Positions 18,555-27,855 of a stretch of 48,362 nt of DNA are shown piece after piece. The stretch's first letter is position 1; the number at the start of each line of letters is the position of its first letter. Location of the stretch: the NCBI GenBank assembly GCA_001313085.1, contig BBFE01000030.1:1-48362 (forward strand), read 5' to 3'. The notes under the pieces were generated by a model. That model worked only from the letters and a program-made list of their open reading frames with translations, searched no databases and was not told the origin of the DNA. The translations under genes were made by a program, and so were the position numbers. Source of the DNA: Paenibacillus sp. JCM 18996 (GTDB taxonomy: Bacteria; Bacillota; Bacilli; Paenibacillales; NBRC-103111).

Positions 18555-19144
18555 GTGGATAATCAATCCGGTATTCAAACAGCCCCTTCGGAGCTGAAAG
18601 GTGGAGCGGCCACCCGGGTAGTTGCTGTAGTTGTATCCGCGTTAGTTTTTTGCTGCCTTAGTCTATATTTCAAGGTTTGCTCCGAAAATTTCGAATGCAG
18701 ATCACGTATCCGGCAGCCGGAGTTGCACCCGCGTTTGGTATCTGGTTTCAAGGTTGGGGAGCGCTAGGTTTGGTCCTAGGGGTTAATATCTCACAGCTTC
18801 CTGCAGGCATGAATCCTTTGGTATGGATTCCGGCGAACCTTTCCCAAGTCATCACCGCCATGCTGCCTGCTCTATTGTACAGAAAAGATACAGTAGACAA
18901 TTTCAAAGATTGGCTGCGTTTTTTTTCCATCATCTGCTTGTTTACCGCCGCCGTGCAATTGCTGGTTGTATTATGGAATATCAGTATGAACGGCATGGTC
19001 CCATTCTCGCTTGGATTAAAAACTTTGTATCCGATCCAAATTCTTGGCAACATTATCTGGATGGTTACGCTCGGTCCTATTTTGCTGAATGTCGTATCTC
19101 CTTATATTCGCAAGGCGGGGCTAAAATTCAAAAGTATGTTTTAA
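18555..19144 (+). CDS. ECF transporter substrate-binding (S) membrane subunit (frameshifted here)
   Basis: About 195 residues with some six hydrophobic segments. It begins with a short tail (DNQSGIQTAPSELKGG) and a first helix (VVAVVVSALVFAALVYISRFAPKIS), then TYPAAGVAPAFGIWFQGWGA, the layout of energy-coupling-factor S subunits. GTG 18555 lies 8 bases after GGAGG and just downstream of the palindrome. Breaks are at 6 T, about 18645 (5 expected), and one missing base near 18697. The T and A subunits follow, so this is the specificity subunit of a vitamin- or metabolite-importing ECF system. The ligand cannot be told from sequence. Confidence 0.75.
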
Positions 19145-19176
19145 GTCAGCTATGTTTTAGAAAGGGCGTGCGCTAA

Positions 19177-19975
19177 ATGGGGGAATTAGGTTTTTTATTC
19201 GCCTGGAAATTCCTTTTTTTCATAAGCTTCATCCTGTCTCCAAAATTATTACGTTCGCCGTTTTGTTAGCGATTGTCCCCCTCTTGACCAAGCAGATGAT
19301 CACCAATTTAATATTGGTGATTCTGCTGTTCTTTTTTTCATATTGCTCGCCAGAATTGGAAAGAAACAATTATTTTATTTTTTTCCCGGCCTGGGGCATT
19401 GTACTGCTTACCGCCGTTTCCTGGCTTTTTTTGTCGACCTTGGGGGTCATGTGCTTTGGCAGACAACGATGTTTGGCTTTACTTACCGGCTGAAGGAATT
19501 TTCCGTCATCAAAGCCGTGACTATGTCTTTGAGATCTATCATCTGGGTGTTCGGTTATATTCTGCTGCTGACCACGACTACTAACAGAGAGCTCGTGGTC
19601 GGACTGCAAAAGTTGGGAGTTCCCCATAAGGTGTCCGTTGCTGTTGGAATGACGCTCAAGTTCTGGGGAAACATTCTGGAGGATATCAAAAAAAAGATTG
19701 TTGAAGCTCAAAAAAAGCGAGGGGTATTGATTTTGATGGTGCTTCCAGGCTCGCTAAACTTAAAAAAAATGGGATTATGCTCACAAGCATACCAGCCATT
19801 TTTTGATGCTGAAACGTTTTCGGACGATGAGCTTCGCTCTTTCATTGCGAGCTTTTGGCATTCCGGGGAAAAAAAACAAGAATTTTTTTGTCCGGCATTC
19901 AGGAAAACGGATTGGGGATTTATCGTTGTTTTCTTTGTTATCATTCTGGTCGTTCTATTAGCTGATTGGAAGTGA
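19177..19975 (+). CDS. ECF transporter transmembrane (T) subunit (frameshifted here)
   Basis: About 260 residues. The N-terminus (MGELGFLFAWKF) leads into several hydrophobic helices, then LRSIIWVFGYILLLTTTTNR and GLQKLGVPHKVSVAVGMTLKF. The diagnostic EcfT coupling motif appears as EAQKARG after correction near 19712; it docks on the ATPases. C-terminal helix: DWGFIVVFFVIILVVLLADW. Breaks are on T runs at about 19213 and 19332 and A runs near 19688-19760. It lies 32 bp after the S subunit and 11 bp before the ATPase gene. Confidence 0.85.
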
Positions 19976-19986
19976 GGTGAATTGTC

Positions 19987-21735
19987 ATGGAGCGCACTGT
20001 TGTTGAAATCAAGGATTACAGCTGCCGTTACGGCAAAGAGGAAAGCTTGAACCTTAAGGGGATTTCTTTGGAGGTGAAAGAAGGCGAGTTTTTTAGCGGT
20101 TATGGGTCCGAGCGGCGGAGGCAAGTCCACTTTGGCATTTTCTATCAACGGCATTATCCCTCATGAAATTGAGGGAAGTGAAACCGCAGGCAGATCAAGG
20201 TTTTAGACTTTCTGATAAGAGACAATCATCCGAACAAACTGATCAAGACCATAGGAACTGTTTTGCAGGACCCGGAATGGCAGATTGTAAATTTTTTTCT
20301 GTCGAAGATGAGCTCGCTTTCGGACTTGAAAATCTGGGTACTCCGACGGCCCAAATTAAACAGCGGATTCAAGCAGTGGCGGAAATCATGAATTTATCGC
20401 ATTTGCTGCAAACCTCCCCGGACAAACTTTCCGGCGGTCAAAAAAACAGCGAATATCCATTGCTGCCTGTTTGGCGTTGGAGGCACCGATTCTTCTGCTG
20501 GATGAGCCGATTGCGGAGCTGGATCCGATCGGAAAAGCGACTGTACTTGAGAAGGTTTCTGAGTTAAATAAACAGCTCGGACTCACTGTCATATTCATCG
20601 ATCATAACATTGATATGCTGTCTCCCTATGCGGATCGGGTGGCGATCGTTTCACAAGGAGAGCTGCAGGCGGTAGGAACTCCTAAAGAGATTTTTTTTGG
20701 TAATCAGGAGCTTATTATAAAAGCGGGACTGCGGCCTCCTCAAATTGTTGAACTGGATTCAATGCTGGCTGCTGTCACGCCTCATTCCGGGGGAATACCA
20801 TTGACAGTGGATGAATTAATAAATAAATATGCACTTACGTGCGGCAAACAGCCAATTCAACATCAAGATGAAAATGAAAACTTCAGGCAGCCCTTGCTTT
20901 CCATGCATCAGGTGGATTTTGGTTACTACAAAGGGCAAAACATCATCAGCAATCTCAATCTTACTGTGAACGCAGGGGATTTTATTGGTCTGGTAGGGCA
21001 AAACGGCGCGGGAAAAAAACTACGACTGCCAAGCTGTTAACCGGATTAATGGCGCCGAGCAAAGGGGACGTTTTACTGGGCGAGGAGCGTCTGCGGAATA
21101 TGCGGCGGATTGAAGTGGCCCAGAAAATCGGTTACGTTTTTTCAAAACCCGGATTTTCAGTTCTTTAATAAAACTTGTTATGACGAGATTGCTTATGGTC
21201 TAAGACTGAGAAAAGTTGCTGAGCAGGAAATAAAAGCGAAAGTTGATGAGGTTATGGAGGTTCTCGGAATTTCGTCGTACCGTGACCAGCATCCTCATTT
21301 TTTTTGAGCAGGGGAGAGAGACGAAGAGTTGCGATTGCTTCTGTTGTTATCCTTAAGCCGGAAGTCATTATACTAGATGAACCAACGACAGGACTCGATC
21401 CAAAGACATCCACGCAGATGCTCGAATATATAAAGAAACTTCACAGTCAAGGACATACGATTATTATGCTCACTCATGAAATGAGAGCGGTGCTTGAGTA
21501 CTGCAATCGCATGATTCTTATTGAGGGCGGTGCAGTAATTTTAGATGAACATCCTGCGATCGCGTTTAAGAAAAAAAAGGACTTGCTTGAATCTTATCAA
21601 ATCAAACTGCCTGTACTCGCTGAACTGTTTTATAAGCTGCGCAAAGAGCAAAATTTCATCCTCCCGAGAAATAATGAGGAATGCGCTAAGCTGCTGTTGG
21701 AACAATTGAATGATCAGGAGGTGGCTTTAGGATGA
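19987..21735 (+). CDS. ECF transporter ATPase, two ABC domains fused (frameshifted here)
   Basis: About 575 residues with two complete ABC ATPase domains in one chain, like YkoD. Domain 1: GPSGGGKST, DELAFGLENLG, LSGGQKQR, ILLLDEPIAELDP, HN switch. Domain 2: GQNGAGKTT, VFQNPDFQ, LSRGERRRVAI, VIILDEPTTGLDP, LTHE. The motifs fix the true run lengths: A 20440-20446 (7, must be 5), A 21013-21019 (7, must be 5), T 21137-21142 (6, must be 5) and 8 T at 21298-21305 (6 expected). One extra G lies near 20094, and there is another break at 20195-20220. The stop overlaps the next start (ATGA). It drives import through the S/T subunits. Confidence 0.93.
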
Positions 21736-22583
21736 AGCTGCATGTATTAGGCAGATATGCCGGGTTCCCGGCGGCTGGAGGCGGAGCCTCCTCCGGGTAT
21801 TTGATCGAGACGGATGAAACCAAAATCATGATCGATTGCGGCAGCGGAGCGCTGAGCAACGCAATGAAAATTTGTGCGATAGATGAAATTGATGCCATCG
21901 TATTAAGCCATGTGCATGCGGATCACATTCTGGATCTCGTGCCTTTAGGTTATTTGTTATTGGAAAGATGCATGACAGTCAGCACGGAGCGCAAGCTCAG
22001 ACGAATACCCGTTTATGTGCCGGATGGCTCACAGGCGGTGTTGGAGGGCATTTCCGAAGTGTTGGGCCATCCAAAGTTTGTATTCGGAAAACCGGATGAG
22101 TACGGTCCGATTTATGAAGAATTTCGAAGCCTTGTCGCAGGCGAAAAAAAAGATTTTTTTCTCAGCTCTGCTGCCTAAAATCGGCTATGTTGAACAGCAG
22201 GTTTTAGGCTTTGGCGGGTTACGCGTATCTTTTGCGGCAGTGAACCACGGCTTTCCGGCGTTTGCCATGAAATTTGAATATAAAGGAATAAAAAATCGTG
22301 TTTTCGGCGGATACAGCACCTTGCGACACACTTGCAGATTTTGCACGAGGGGCCGATCTGTTCTTATGCGAGGCAACCGGAAATGCGGATAACGGGCGTT
22401 TTTACAAAACGCATCTGAATCCTGTGCAAGCCGGGGAAATCGCTGCCGAGGCCCAAGTTAAATCGTTGCTTATCACGCACATTACACCTAACACAGATGA
22501 AAACTGGATTATTCAAGAGGCGAAAAAAAACATTCGCTGGAGAGGTAAAAGTAGCGCAGGAACTGCAAACTTACCTTGTGTAA
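21732..22583 (+). CDS. MBL-fold metallo-hydrolase (frameshifted here)
   Basis: About 280 residues of the metallo-beta-lactamase superfamily in the RNase Z / PhnP-like branch. The zinc-binding motif SHVHADH is at about residue 58, IDCGSGALSNA at 35, NHGFPAFAMKFEYKGIK with IVFSADTAP later, and LLITHITP near the C-terminus. ATG 21732 overlaps the ATPase stop by 4 bases. Breaks are at A 22144-22151 and T 22154-22160, the 6-A run at about 22291 (5 gives KIVFSADT) and A 22532-22539. Members cleave phosphodiesters, cyclic phosphates or thioesters. In an importer operon it may process the substrate, which is inference. Confidence 0.85.
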
Positions 22584-22621
22584 CAGAATCTGTTGTATAG
22601 GTGCTGAATCCGGAGGACCGC

Positions 22622-23655
22622 ATGCGCCAAACTAACGGGAGTTACCCCACGAGTAAAGACGTTGCGAAAAAAAGCAGGCGTCTCACAATCTATAGTGTCC
22701 CTTGTCATGAACGGCAAAGAAAAGGGCCGGGTGTCGCAGGAAACGAGAGACAGAGTCATCCGTTCGGCCGAGGAATTAGGGTATACGATCAATACAACCG
22801 CAAGAAATCTAAGAATGGGTTCTACTATGACGATCGGTTTTGTGGTGCCTAATATCGAGAACCCGGTCTATATTCCTGCCATTAAAAAAAGGCGACAGAA
22901 ATGTTGAGGCAATATGGCTACACTCTGTTATTACTCGACGTCGGGCATGACCTGGACTGGCTTAAACTGATCCTGAACACCCAGGCGAGTCAGGCGGTGG
23001 ACGGTTTTATTTTATTTTCGCTCGATCTGAAAAAACGAAGAAATACCTGATTTTATTAAAGGGAAATTTATTTCCATTGATTCAGATATTGATGACAAAA
23101 TCAACATCTCATTAGATTTTTTTATAACAACGTTACAAATGGGCTGCGTTATTTAATAGAACTTGGACATCGCAATATTGCGCATATTACGATAGACGTA
23201 GACAGAAGAACATTGGTTGATAGAAGACGGGCTTATTTAGATGTGATGGCAGAATACAAAATATGTGTCAAACCACAGTACTACCTGAAAAGTCTTTTTT
23301 TCTTTGGATGATGTAACTTCAGCCGTTGAACAATTGATCAAACAGCATCCTGAAGTTAGCGCCATTTTTTTGCGACGATGATTTTTTTTGCCGTTGGCGT
23401 TTATAAGGCGGCTCGAAATTTGGGAATAAAAAAATACCTTCTGAATTATCAGTGTTAAGTATAAACGATACGGATATTGCCCGAGTGCTTACACCTGAAT
23501 TGACGGTTTTATCCATTCCATCCGCCAAGTTGGGGGAACTGGGTGTCTTACAACTAATGAATTTATTGAAAGGCGAAAAGATAATCAAAGAAGGCGTAAT
23601 GGAACTCCCTCTCATTATCCGAGGATCCACTGCGCCCGCAGTAAAGAGGGGTTAA
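22622..23655 (+). CDS. LacI-family transcriptional regulator (frameshifted here)
   Basis: About 340 residues. The N-terminal HTH reads SKDVAKKAGVSQSIVSLVMN followed by the hinge region TINTTARNLRMGST, and the periplasmic-binding-like core starts IGFVVPNIENPVYI. Later landmarks are ELGHRNIAHITIDVDRRT, CDDDFFAVGVYKAARNLGIK and LPLIIRGSTAPA. ATG 22622 has CCGGAGGA upstream. At least eight A/T runs between 22667 and 23432 are 1-2 bases too long (e.g. A 22667-22673 must be 6 to give VAKKAGVS). It lies inside the ECF operon, so it likely regulates it through the palindrome at 18506-18535. Confidence 0.92.
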
Positions 23656-23658
23656 TTC

Positions 23659-24316
23659 ATGATAATGGATCAAGGGCTGCAAATTATTCATACCCGAGTG
23701 CATGAAAAATTAAGTCAAGACTCAACAGGCCATGATTATTATCATGTCGTTAGAGTAGCCAATCTGCCAGAGCATTTGCAAAGGCGGAAGGGGCAAATTT
23801 GAACATATGCTTTGTTGCCGGGCTTTTGCACGATTATTGTCATCCGGAAGAAAAAACAATTCGGCATTCCCCACTGGGGGCCCGAGGCATTAAAAAATGA
23901 TCGAAGAGGTTCTTGACGAAGCTGAAATGGCAGATCAAGAAAAAACAGGCAGTATTACAGTGCATCGCGGAACATGAGTCCTATCGATTCCTGGGTCATC
24001 AAGCCGACATGACGCTGGAAAGCAAAATTTTGCAGGATGCGGACCGGATTGAAGCTTTGGGCGCTATCGGTATTGCCCGGACATTCATGTACGCGGGAGC
24101 CTATGGCAATCCTATGTTTACACCTGATGAAAGCTTGGGAAATTGGAGTCCGCTTCCCAGTGTAAGACAATCCGCCGTGACTCATTTCTATGAAAAAAAC
24201 TGCTGAAGCTTAACGAGGAAATGCATACGGAGTCAGGCAGAACGATTGCAAATGAACGTACGGAGTATATGAAGCAATTTTTTTTAGAGCAATTCAAAAA
24301 AAGAGTGGAGCACTAA
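23659..24316 (+). CDS. HD-domain phosphohydrolase (frameshifted here)
   Basis: About 215 residues. The HD metal site is seen as GHDYYHVVRVANLA, AGLLHDYCHPEEK and a downstream LQDADRIEALGAIGIARTF, the H...HD...D pattern of the YedJ/YpgQ-type HD hydrolases that act on nucleotides. The frame is restored by one base near 23772 and by shortening 6-A runs at about 23853, 23895 and 23948 to 5, giving EEKQFGIPHWGPEALKMIEEV. ATG 23659 lies 3 bases after the LacI stop, so it is translated with that gene. A nucleotide-type substrate for the whole operon is a reasonable but untested idea. Confidence 0.85.
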
Positions 24317-24348
24317 TTCAAGAGAATTATAGGCTCCTGCTATAAATG

Positions 24349-24375
24349 AACACTCCCAATCTATGGGGGTGTTTA
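24349..24375 (+). terminator. Terminator of the ECF/HD operon
   Basis: AACACTCCC (24349-24357) pairs with GGGGGTGTT (24365-24373), with one wobble and a 7-base loop, followed by TATTGAT. It lies 33 bases after the HD gene. Confidence 0.65.
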
Positions 24376-24426
24376 TTGATATGCAGTGTATGAATGGGTA
24401 GCCCATTGCTCAACTTAAGCTGTAGA

Positions 24427-25139
24427 ATGATAGTTTGTTTGCTCTTGGCATCTGTTTTATCCATAACGTTTGCATTTACCGGCAGTAAGGATATAACAGC
24501 AAGTAATTCGATGGCAGGTTCGATTGTTTTTTTACGGTAGGAAGCCCGGATGTTATTATAGACGGAAGCAAAAAAGACGGTTGAGGCGCTCCTGTGTTGG
24601 ACGGAAATTATACTATGGTTCCTTTCCGGTTCATTGGCGAAGCATTGGGGGCCAAGGTGGATTGGAACTGCGACGATCAAAGCGTTACGCTGACGGTGAA
24701 CGCCCAAACCATTGTGCTTGCTATAAACAGCAGGACGGCTGCCGTGGACGGAAATAAGGTGGTACTTGACAAGCCGTCAAAAAATAATCAATGGTTATAC
24801 AATGGTGCCGCTTCGTTTTGTAGGCGAGGCTCTAAATCAAAGGTCCATTGGGACGGCGCAACGAAACGGATTATGCTCCAAGCGGACTCCGAAGATTTGA
24901 AAAAAAGCTGCTGCGGAACTTCTTTTATACGACCAACCTCGACTTGCTGCGTACAGGAACTCCATGCCGCCCAATCTTTCGTCCAGTCTGAAGCTGTTCA
25001 AAATTCGGCGGCCAAATACGACCGAACGCTTTCGGAATAACGTTTATGTAGAGCCGCGTATTCGTGTCCGCGTGAAATTGCTGAATAGGTACGGAACGGA
25101 ATTATGCGCACGCCAGCGTTTATGGAATTTGTGTATTTG
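24427..25139 (+). CDS. Secreted stalk-domain (copper amine oxidase N-like) protein (frameshifted here)
   Basis: A signal peptide (MIVCLLLASVLSITFAFTG) is followed by two copies of the stalk repeat: YTMVPFRFIGEALGAKVDWN with SVTLTVN, and after correction GYTMVPLRFVGEALNQKVHWD with RIMLQ. Such domains occur in many Paenibacillus secreted proteins; they do not imply amine oxidase activity. The tail after about residue 165 is not assigned. Breaks are at T 24527-24533 (5 expected), 6-A runs near 24569 and 24779, one missing base near 24588 and another near 24838. The start ATG has only a weak ribosome binding site, so it is less sure. Confidence 0.7.
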
Positions 25140-25242
25140 ACAGGGACAGCTATATTTTTTTAAGAAAAAAATGTTACTCCAATGTTACTCAAGGGCTAAA
25201 ACTCGCGCTCTGTCCAGTTTGAAAATTCTGCAGAAAAAAAGC

Positions 25243-25272
25243 AAAAAAACCCTTGCTGTGCAAGGGTTTTTT
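25243..25272 (-). terminator. Terminator downstream of tRNA-Val
   Basis: CCCTTGC (25250-25256) and GCAAGGG (25260-25266) form a perfect 7-bp stem with a 3-base loop between an A run and a T run. On the minus strand the tail is seven T, directly after the tRNA. Confidence 0.85.
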
Positions 25273-25277
25273 CTTTA

Positions 25278-25350
25278 TGACCTGAGCCGGGCTCGAACCG
25301 ACGACCCCCACCCTGTCAAGATGGTGCTCTCCCAGCTGAGCTATCAAGTC
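25278..25350 (-). tRNA. tRNA-Val (GAC)
   Basis: Minus-strand cloverleaf: acceptor GACTTGA pairs with TCAGGTC (with G-U), D arm TAGCTCAGCTGGGAGAGC, anticodon stem-loop CCATC-TTGACAG-GGTGG giving GAC, and T arm GTCGG-TTCGAGC-CCGGC. The discriminator is A at 25278, and CCA is not encoded (TAA follows). A terminator follows immediately. Confidence 0.9.
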
Positions 25351-25419
25351 ATGTGTTATAGCGACAAGAAGTATCATAACAAATCTTTAATAACTTGTCA
25401 ACGCTAATGCACACCGCTA

Positions 25420-26319
25420 TTATTTTGTTTGCAAAAGTTGTTGAGTTATAGTCGTCGCGTATTTAATACCATCCGGATTTGTCTTGGTATTGCTCATGGC
25501 TGCCAGAATCTGAGATCTTGAGCTGGCATCCATTGCCGCAAAAAAATACTGACAGCTTTATTCTGATCTGCTTTCATTAACTCGGATAACAGCAAAGCCG
25601 CGCTGGATGCAGGCATCTGGCTGTATGTTTTTACCAGGTCATCGACCGGCTTCTGCGTACTTGGGAGAAGATCCAATTGTTTTTTGTACCGAAGCGGGAT
25701 CGGCAGTACTGTCAGGGGGGAAATCCGCCAAAGTTTTGGAAATATCCGCCGCCTTTTTTTTGGATCCATCTTTGCCAATATAGCTGACCGCTGCTGAGCT
25801 TTCATACCCAACATGGTAAAAGCACTGTCTTTTAGCGACATATTCCCAATAATTGCGCTGGCTTGCGCAGGCGACATTTTGGTAAACGCGGAAGCAACTT
25901 CATCAGTTTTTTTTCTTGAAATCCGCATTCATGTCTGCAGGTGCCGCACTCGTCCCGGAATTCGGGTCTTGCACTGCTGTACCCGAACCTGAGGCTGTGC
26001 CGGAAGAGTTGGATTGACCACTGTTCTGCTGGCACTGTCGGCAGTTCCAGGTGCAGTCGTTTTAGCCGGCTGCGTCTTGCTGTTCGCTGTGTCTGCCGGT
26101 GATTTACTACTTGCCAACTTGGAAATAGTATTCACGCCGGACGCAGCGCTTTTTTCCGACGTTCATCAAAGCTCCAGAAAAGCTCTTGCTTCCTGCTTGC
26201 TGCAGCAATCCAATTTCCACCACGGCAAGCACAGAAGCGAACACAAGAGGAATAACTACCAGATAAATTATTTTCTGAAACTTGCTTAAAGACTGCTCTG
26301 ATTTCTCCACGTTATCCAT
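25420..26319 (-). CDS. MotE-like flagellar protein with MgtE-N domain (frameshifted here)
   Basis: About 295 residues. One N-terminal transmembrane helix (IIYLVVIPLVFASVLAVVEIG), then a Thr/Pro/Ala-rich linker, then repeats of the MgtE intracellular N domain: FTKMSPAQASAIIGNMS, LKDSAFTMLGMKAQQRSAIL, YSQMPASSAALLLSELM and IFAAMDASSRSQILAAMS. This is the MotE (YlxF) layout, a chaperone for MotC assembly in flagella. ATG 26319. Breaks on runs near 25543 (7, needs 5), 25684 (6, needs 5), 25755 (8, needs 6), 25911 and 26150 (6, needs 5). It normally sits in the fla/che operon; here it stands alone, divergent from a PilZ gene. Confidence 0.78.
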
Positions 26320-26526
26320 GCATGACTCCTAGTCTAGAGGTTTTATTACATTTAACGGTTTCCGGCTTTGGATTTGTTATAATTAGAGAAAATAAATTTA
26401 TTCCGGCGATAGACCACCCCAAAATCTGTCCACCGGTCTGCGCAAATCTCTCTAAATAATTACCAATTGAAGACCGATATCTACAATATAATGATTTTTT
26501 TTGGAAAAAAGGCGGGAAGAGATATC

Positions 26527-26951
26527 TTGGATTACAATCAGAGAAGACAGCATAAGCGGTCAAAAGGAATTTTGCATGTTTCTCTATCCATCCACTGCAT
26601 TAAAAAGACAGAGATAACCACACGTAAAATTTTAGTGCGTGTAGAGGACATCAGTCTTGGGGGGCTGTGCTTTGAAAGCGATTTAAATTTTCCGTCGGAA
26701 GGCGAGTTCATCCTTAAATTGGAACACATTCTTTTTTGGTCCGATGTACGGCTTTATTGTGTGGAAAACAAAAGGGAATAATAATTATCGGTACGGGGTA
26801 CAATTCTCATCAGTTACAAACGCTTTGTTCCGATTTTTTTGAATTAATAAAAAAAGTAAGAGGCGTTCATCCGGAAGCGAGGGTGCTGTTTCAGGACGCG
26901 AGATTGCTGCTTCCCTGGCAAAAGCTTCTGGCTAACTTGCAGATCGAGTGA
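26527..26951 (+). CDS. PilZ-domain protein, probable c-di-GMP receptor (frameshifted here)
   Basis: About 140 residues forming a single PilZ domain: the RxxxR-type motif appears as RRQHKRSK and the (D/N)xSxxG motif as EDISLGGLCFES, the two c-di-GMP-binding signatures. The C-terminus ends RLLLPWQKLLANLQIE. Breaks are at 6 T, about 26730-26736 (5 gives EHILFGPMYGF), and in the 26779-26856 stretch. The start is unclear: I use TTG 26527, close before RRQHKR; an in-frame ATG at about 26491 would add 12 residues. Divergent from MotE, so both may concern motility. Confidence 0.75.
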
Positions 26952-27034
26952 GAAATGGCAGTGAGGAATGGGCCAGGGAAGGCTCTCGGTTTAGTTGGTC
27001 TGGAATCACGCGCGAATGAATGGCCGAATGGGGG

Positions 27035-27154
27035 CTACTTTATCACTTCTGTGCTTACCACATTATGAAAGTGCGAAACTTCATCAAGAGAGAACACTCT
27101 TAGAATAGAAACTTGGCCATTGCCATAGGTCACTTTTACGATAAACGTCTTCAT
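27035..27154 (-). CDS. 39-residue hypothetical protein
   Basis: ATG 27154 has an excellent TAGGAGG site 8 bases upstream; the frame ends TAG at 27035-27037. The product, MKTFIVKVTYGNGQVSILRV and 19 more residues, looks like a short beta-hairpin followed by a helix. No family recognised. The upstream gene's stop codon is part of this gene's ribosome binding site, so the two are translationally coupled. Confidence 0.6.
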   Translation of the reverse strand: MKTFIVKVTYGNGQVSILRVFSLDEVSHFHNVVSTEVIK

Positions 27155-27166
27155 ATTGATATCCTC

Positions 27167-27340
27167 CTAAATCGCGTTGGCTGAATCCACTTTTGATATG
27201 CATACGGAACCAGTGTCTTGAGCCTCATTTGAATAAATGTAAAATAACATACGTTCGTGCTCTATTCCGAGAGAGTGAGCAACTTTTAGAATATCTAATT
27301 CACAAGATGTGTTTACATTTTGATTTGAATTCACGGACAT
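27167..27340 (-). CDS. Small hypothetical protein, coupled to the next gene
   Basis: 57 codons from ATG 27340 to TAG 27167, MSVNSNQNVNTSCELDILKV and on, ending SVCISKVDSANAI. Hydrophilic, with a short amphipathic helix (LDILKVAHSLGIEHERMLF). GAGAGAAG lies upstream. The TAG overlaps the ribosome binding site of the 39-codon gene. No match to a family I know. Base composition is more AT-rich than in the surrounding genes, which may indicate acquisition. Confidence 0.55.
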   Translation of the reverse strand: MSVNSNQNVNTSCELDILKVAHSLGIEHERMLFYIYSNEAQDTGSVCISKVDSANAI

Positions 27341-27465
27341 CGCTTGCACTCTTCTCTCTAGTATTTTTTTATCTCATTATGGGGGAACCAAGCGAAAAAA
27401 ATACAGTCGTTTATTGTCTGGAGAAAATACGAATTTTTTGTAAAAAAAATGACGTCTATTGAAAT

Positions 27466-27503
27466 AAAAAAAATCATCTGCTGAAATCGGCGGTGATTTT
27501 TTT
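27466..27503. terminator. Terminator-like hairpin
   Basis: AATCATC-TGCTG pairs with CGGCG-GTGATT (about 27472-27483 with 27488-27498), with one bulge, flanked by an 8-A run and a 7-T run. It lies in the gap between the divergent small genes, so its transcript is unclear. Confidence 0.5.
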
Positions 27504-27529
27504 ATGCTCCCAGAAGATGAAACTATATT

Positions 27530-27558
27530 TTGACCGGAAAATTGTTTATAATTATATT
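27530..27558 (+). promoter_or_regulatory. Probable promoter of the small gene at 27589
   Basis: TTGACC at 27530-27535, a 17-base spacer and TATATT at 27553-27558, 31 bases before the start codon. Confidence 0.6.
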
Positions 27559-27588
27559 TTATTCAAGCGTTCGAAAGAGAGGCCTTTT

Positions 27589-27819
27589 ATGAGTGATTCT
27601 TCCATCACACGTCCCGCACAGCTGCGTAAGATTGCAGACAAGCTGTTTGAGGACGCGGGTTATACGAGCCGGGAGCTGCTTGATTTTATCACTGCGTTCG
27701 AAGAGCTTCACTTGGAGAACGAACGGCTGAAGCAGGAACTGGCCAAGGCGCGCGGACAGCAGTTGAAGAAAGTGACGCGGGAAATGTCGGATCGGTTGAG
27801 AGATGCTCTAAGAGAGTAG
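27589..27819 (+). CDS. Small helical protein of unknown function
   Basis: 76 codons, intact, from ATG 27589 (AAAGAGAGG upstream) to TAG. N-terminal segment RPAQLRKIADKLFEDAGYTSRELLDF, then a heptad-rich acidic/basic coiled coil (EELHLENERLKQELAKA). No membrane segment. Unknown family. A good promoter lies upstream, and the GNAT gene follows 36 bp later on the same strand, so the two may be co-transcribed. Confidence 0.65.
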   Translation: MSDSSITRPAQLRKIADKLFEDAGYTSRELLDFITAFEELHLENERLKQELAKARGQQLKKVTREMSDRLRDALRE

Positions 27820-27855
27820 TCTTGCCTAGAGCAAACAGAAGGAGCGGACGGGAAA

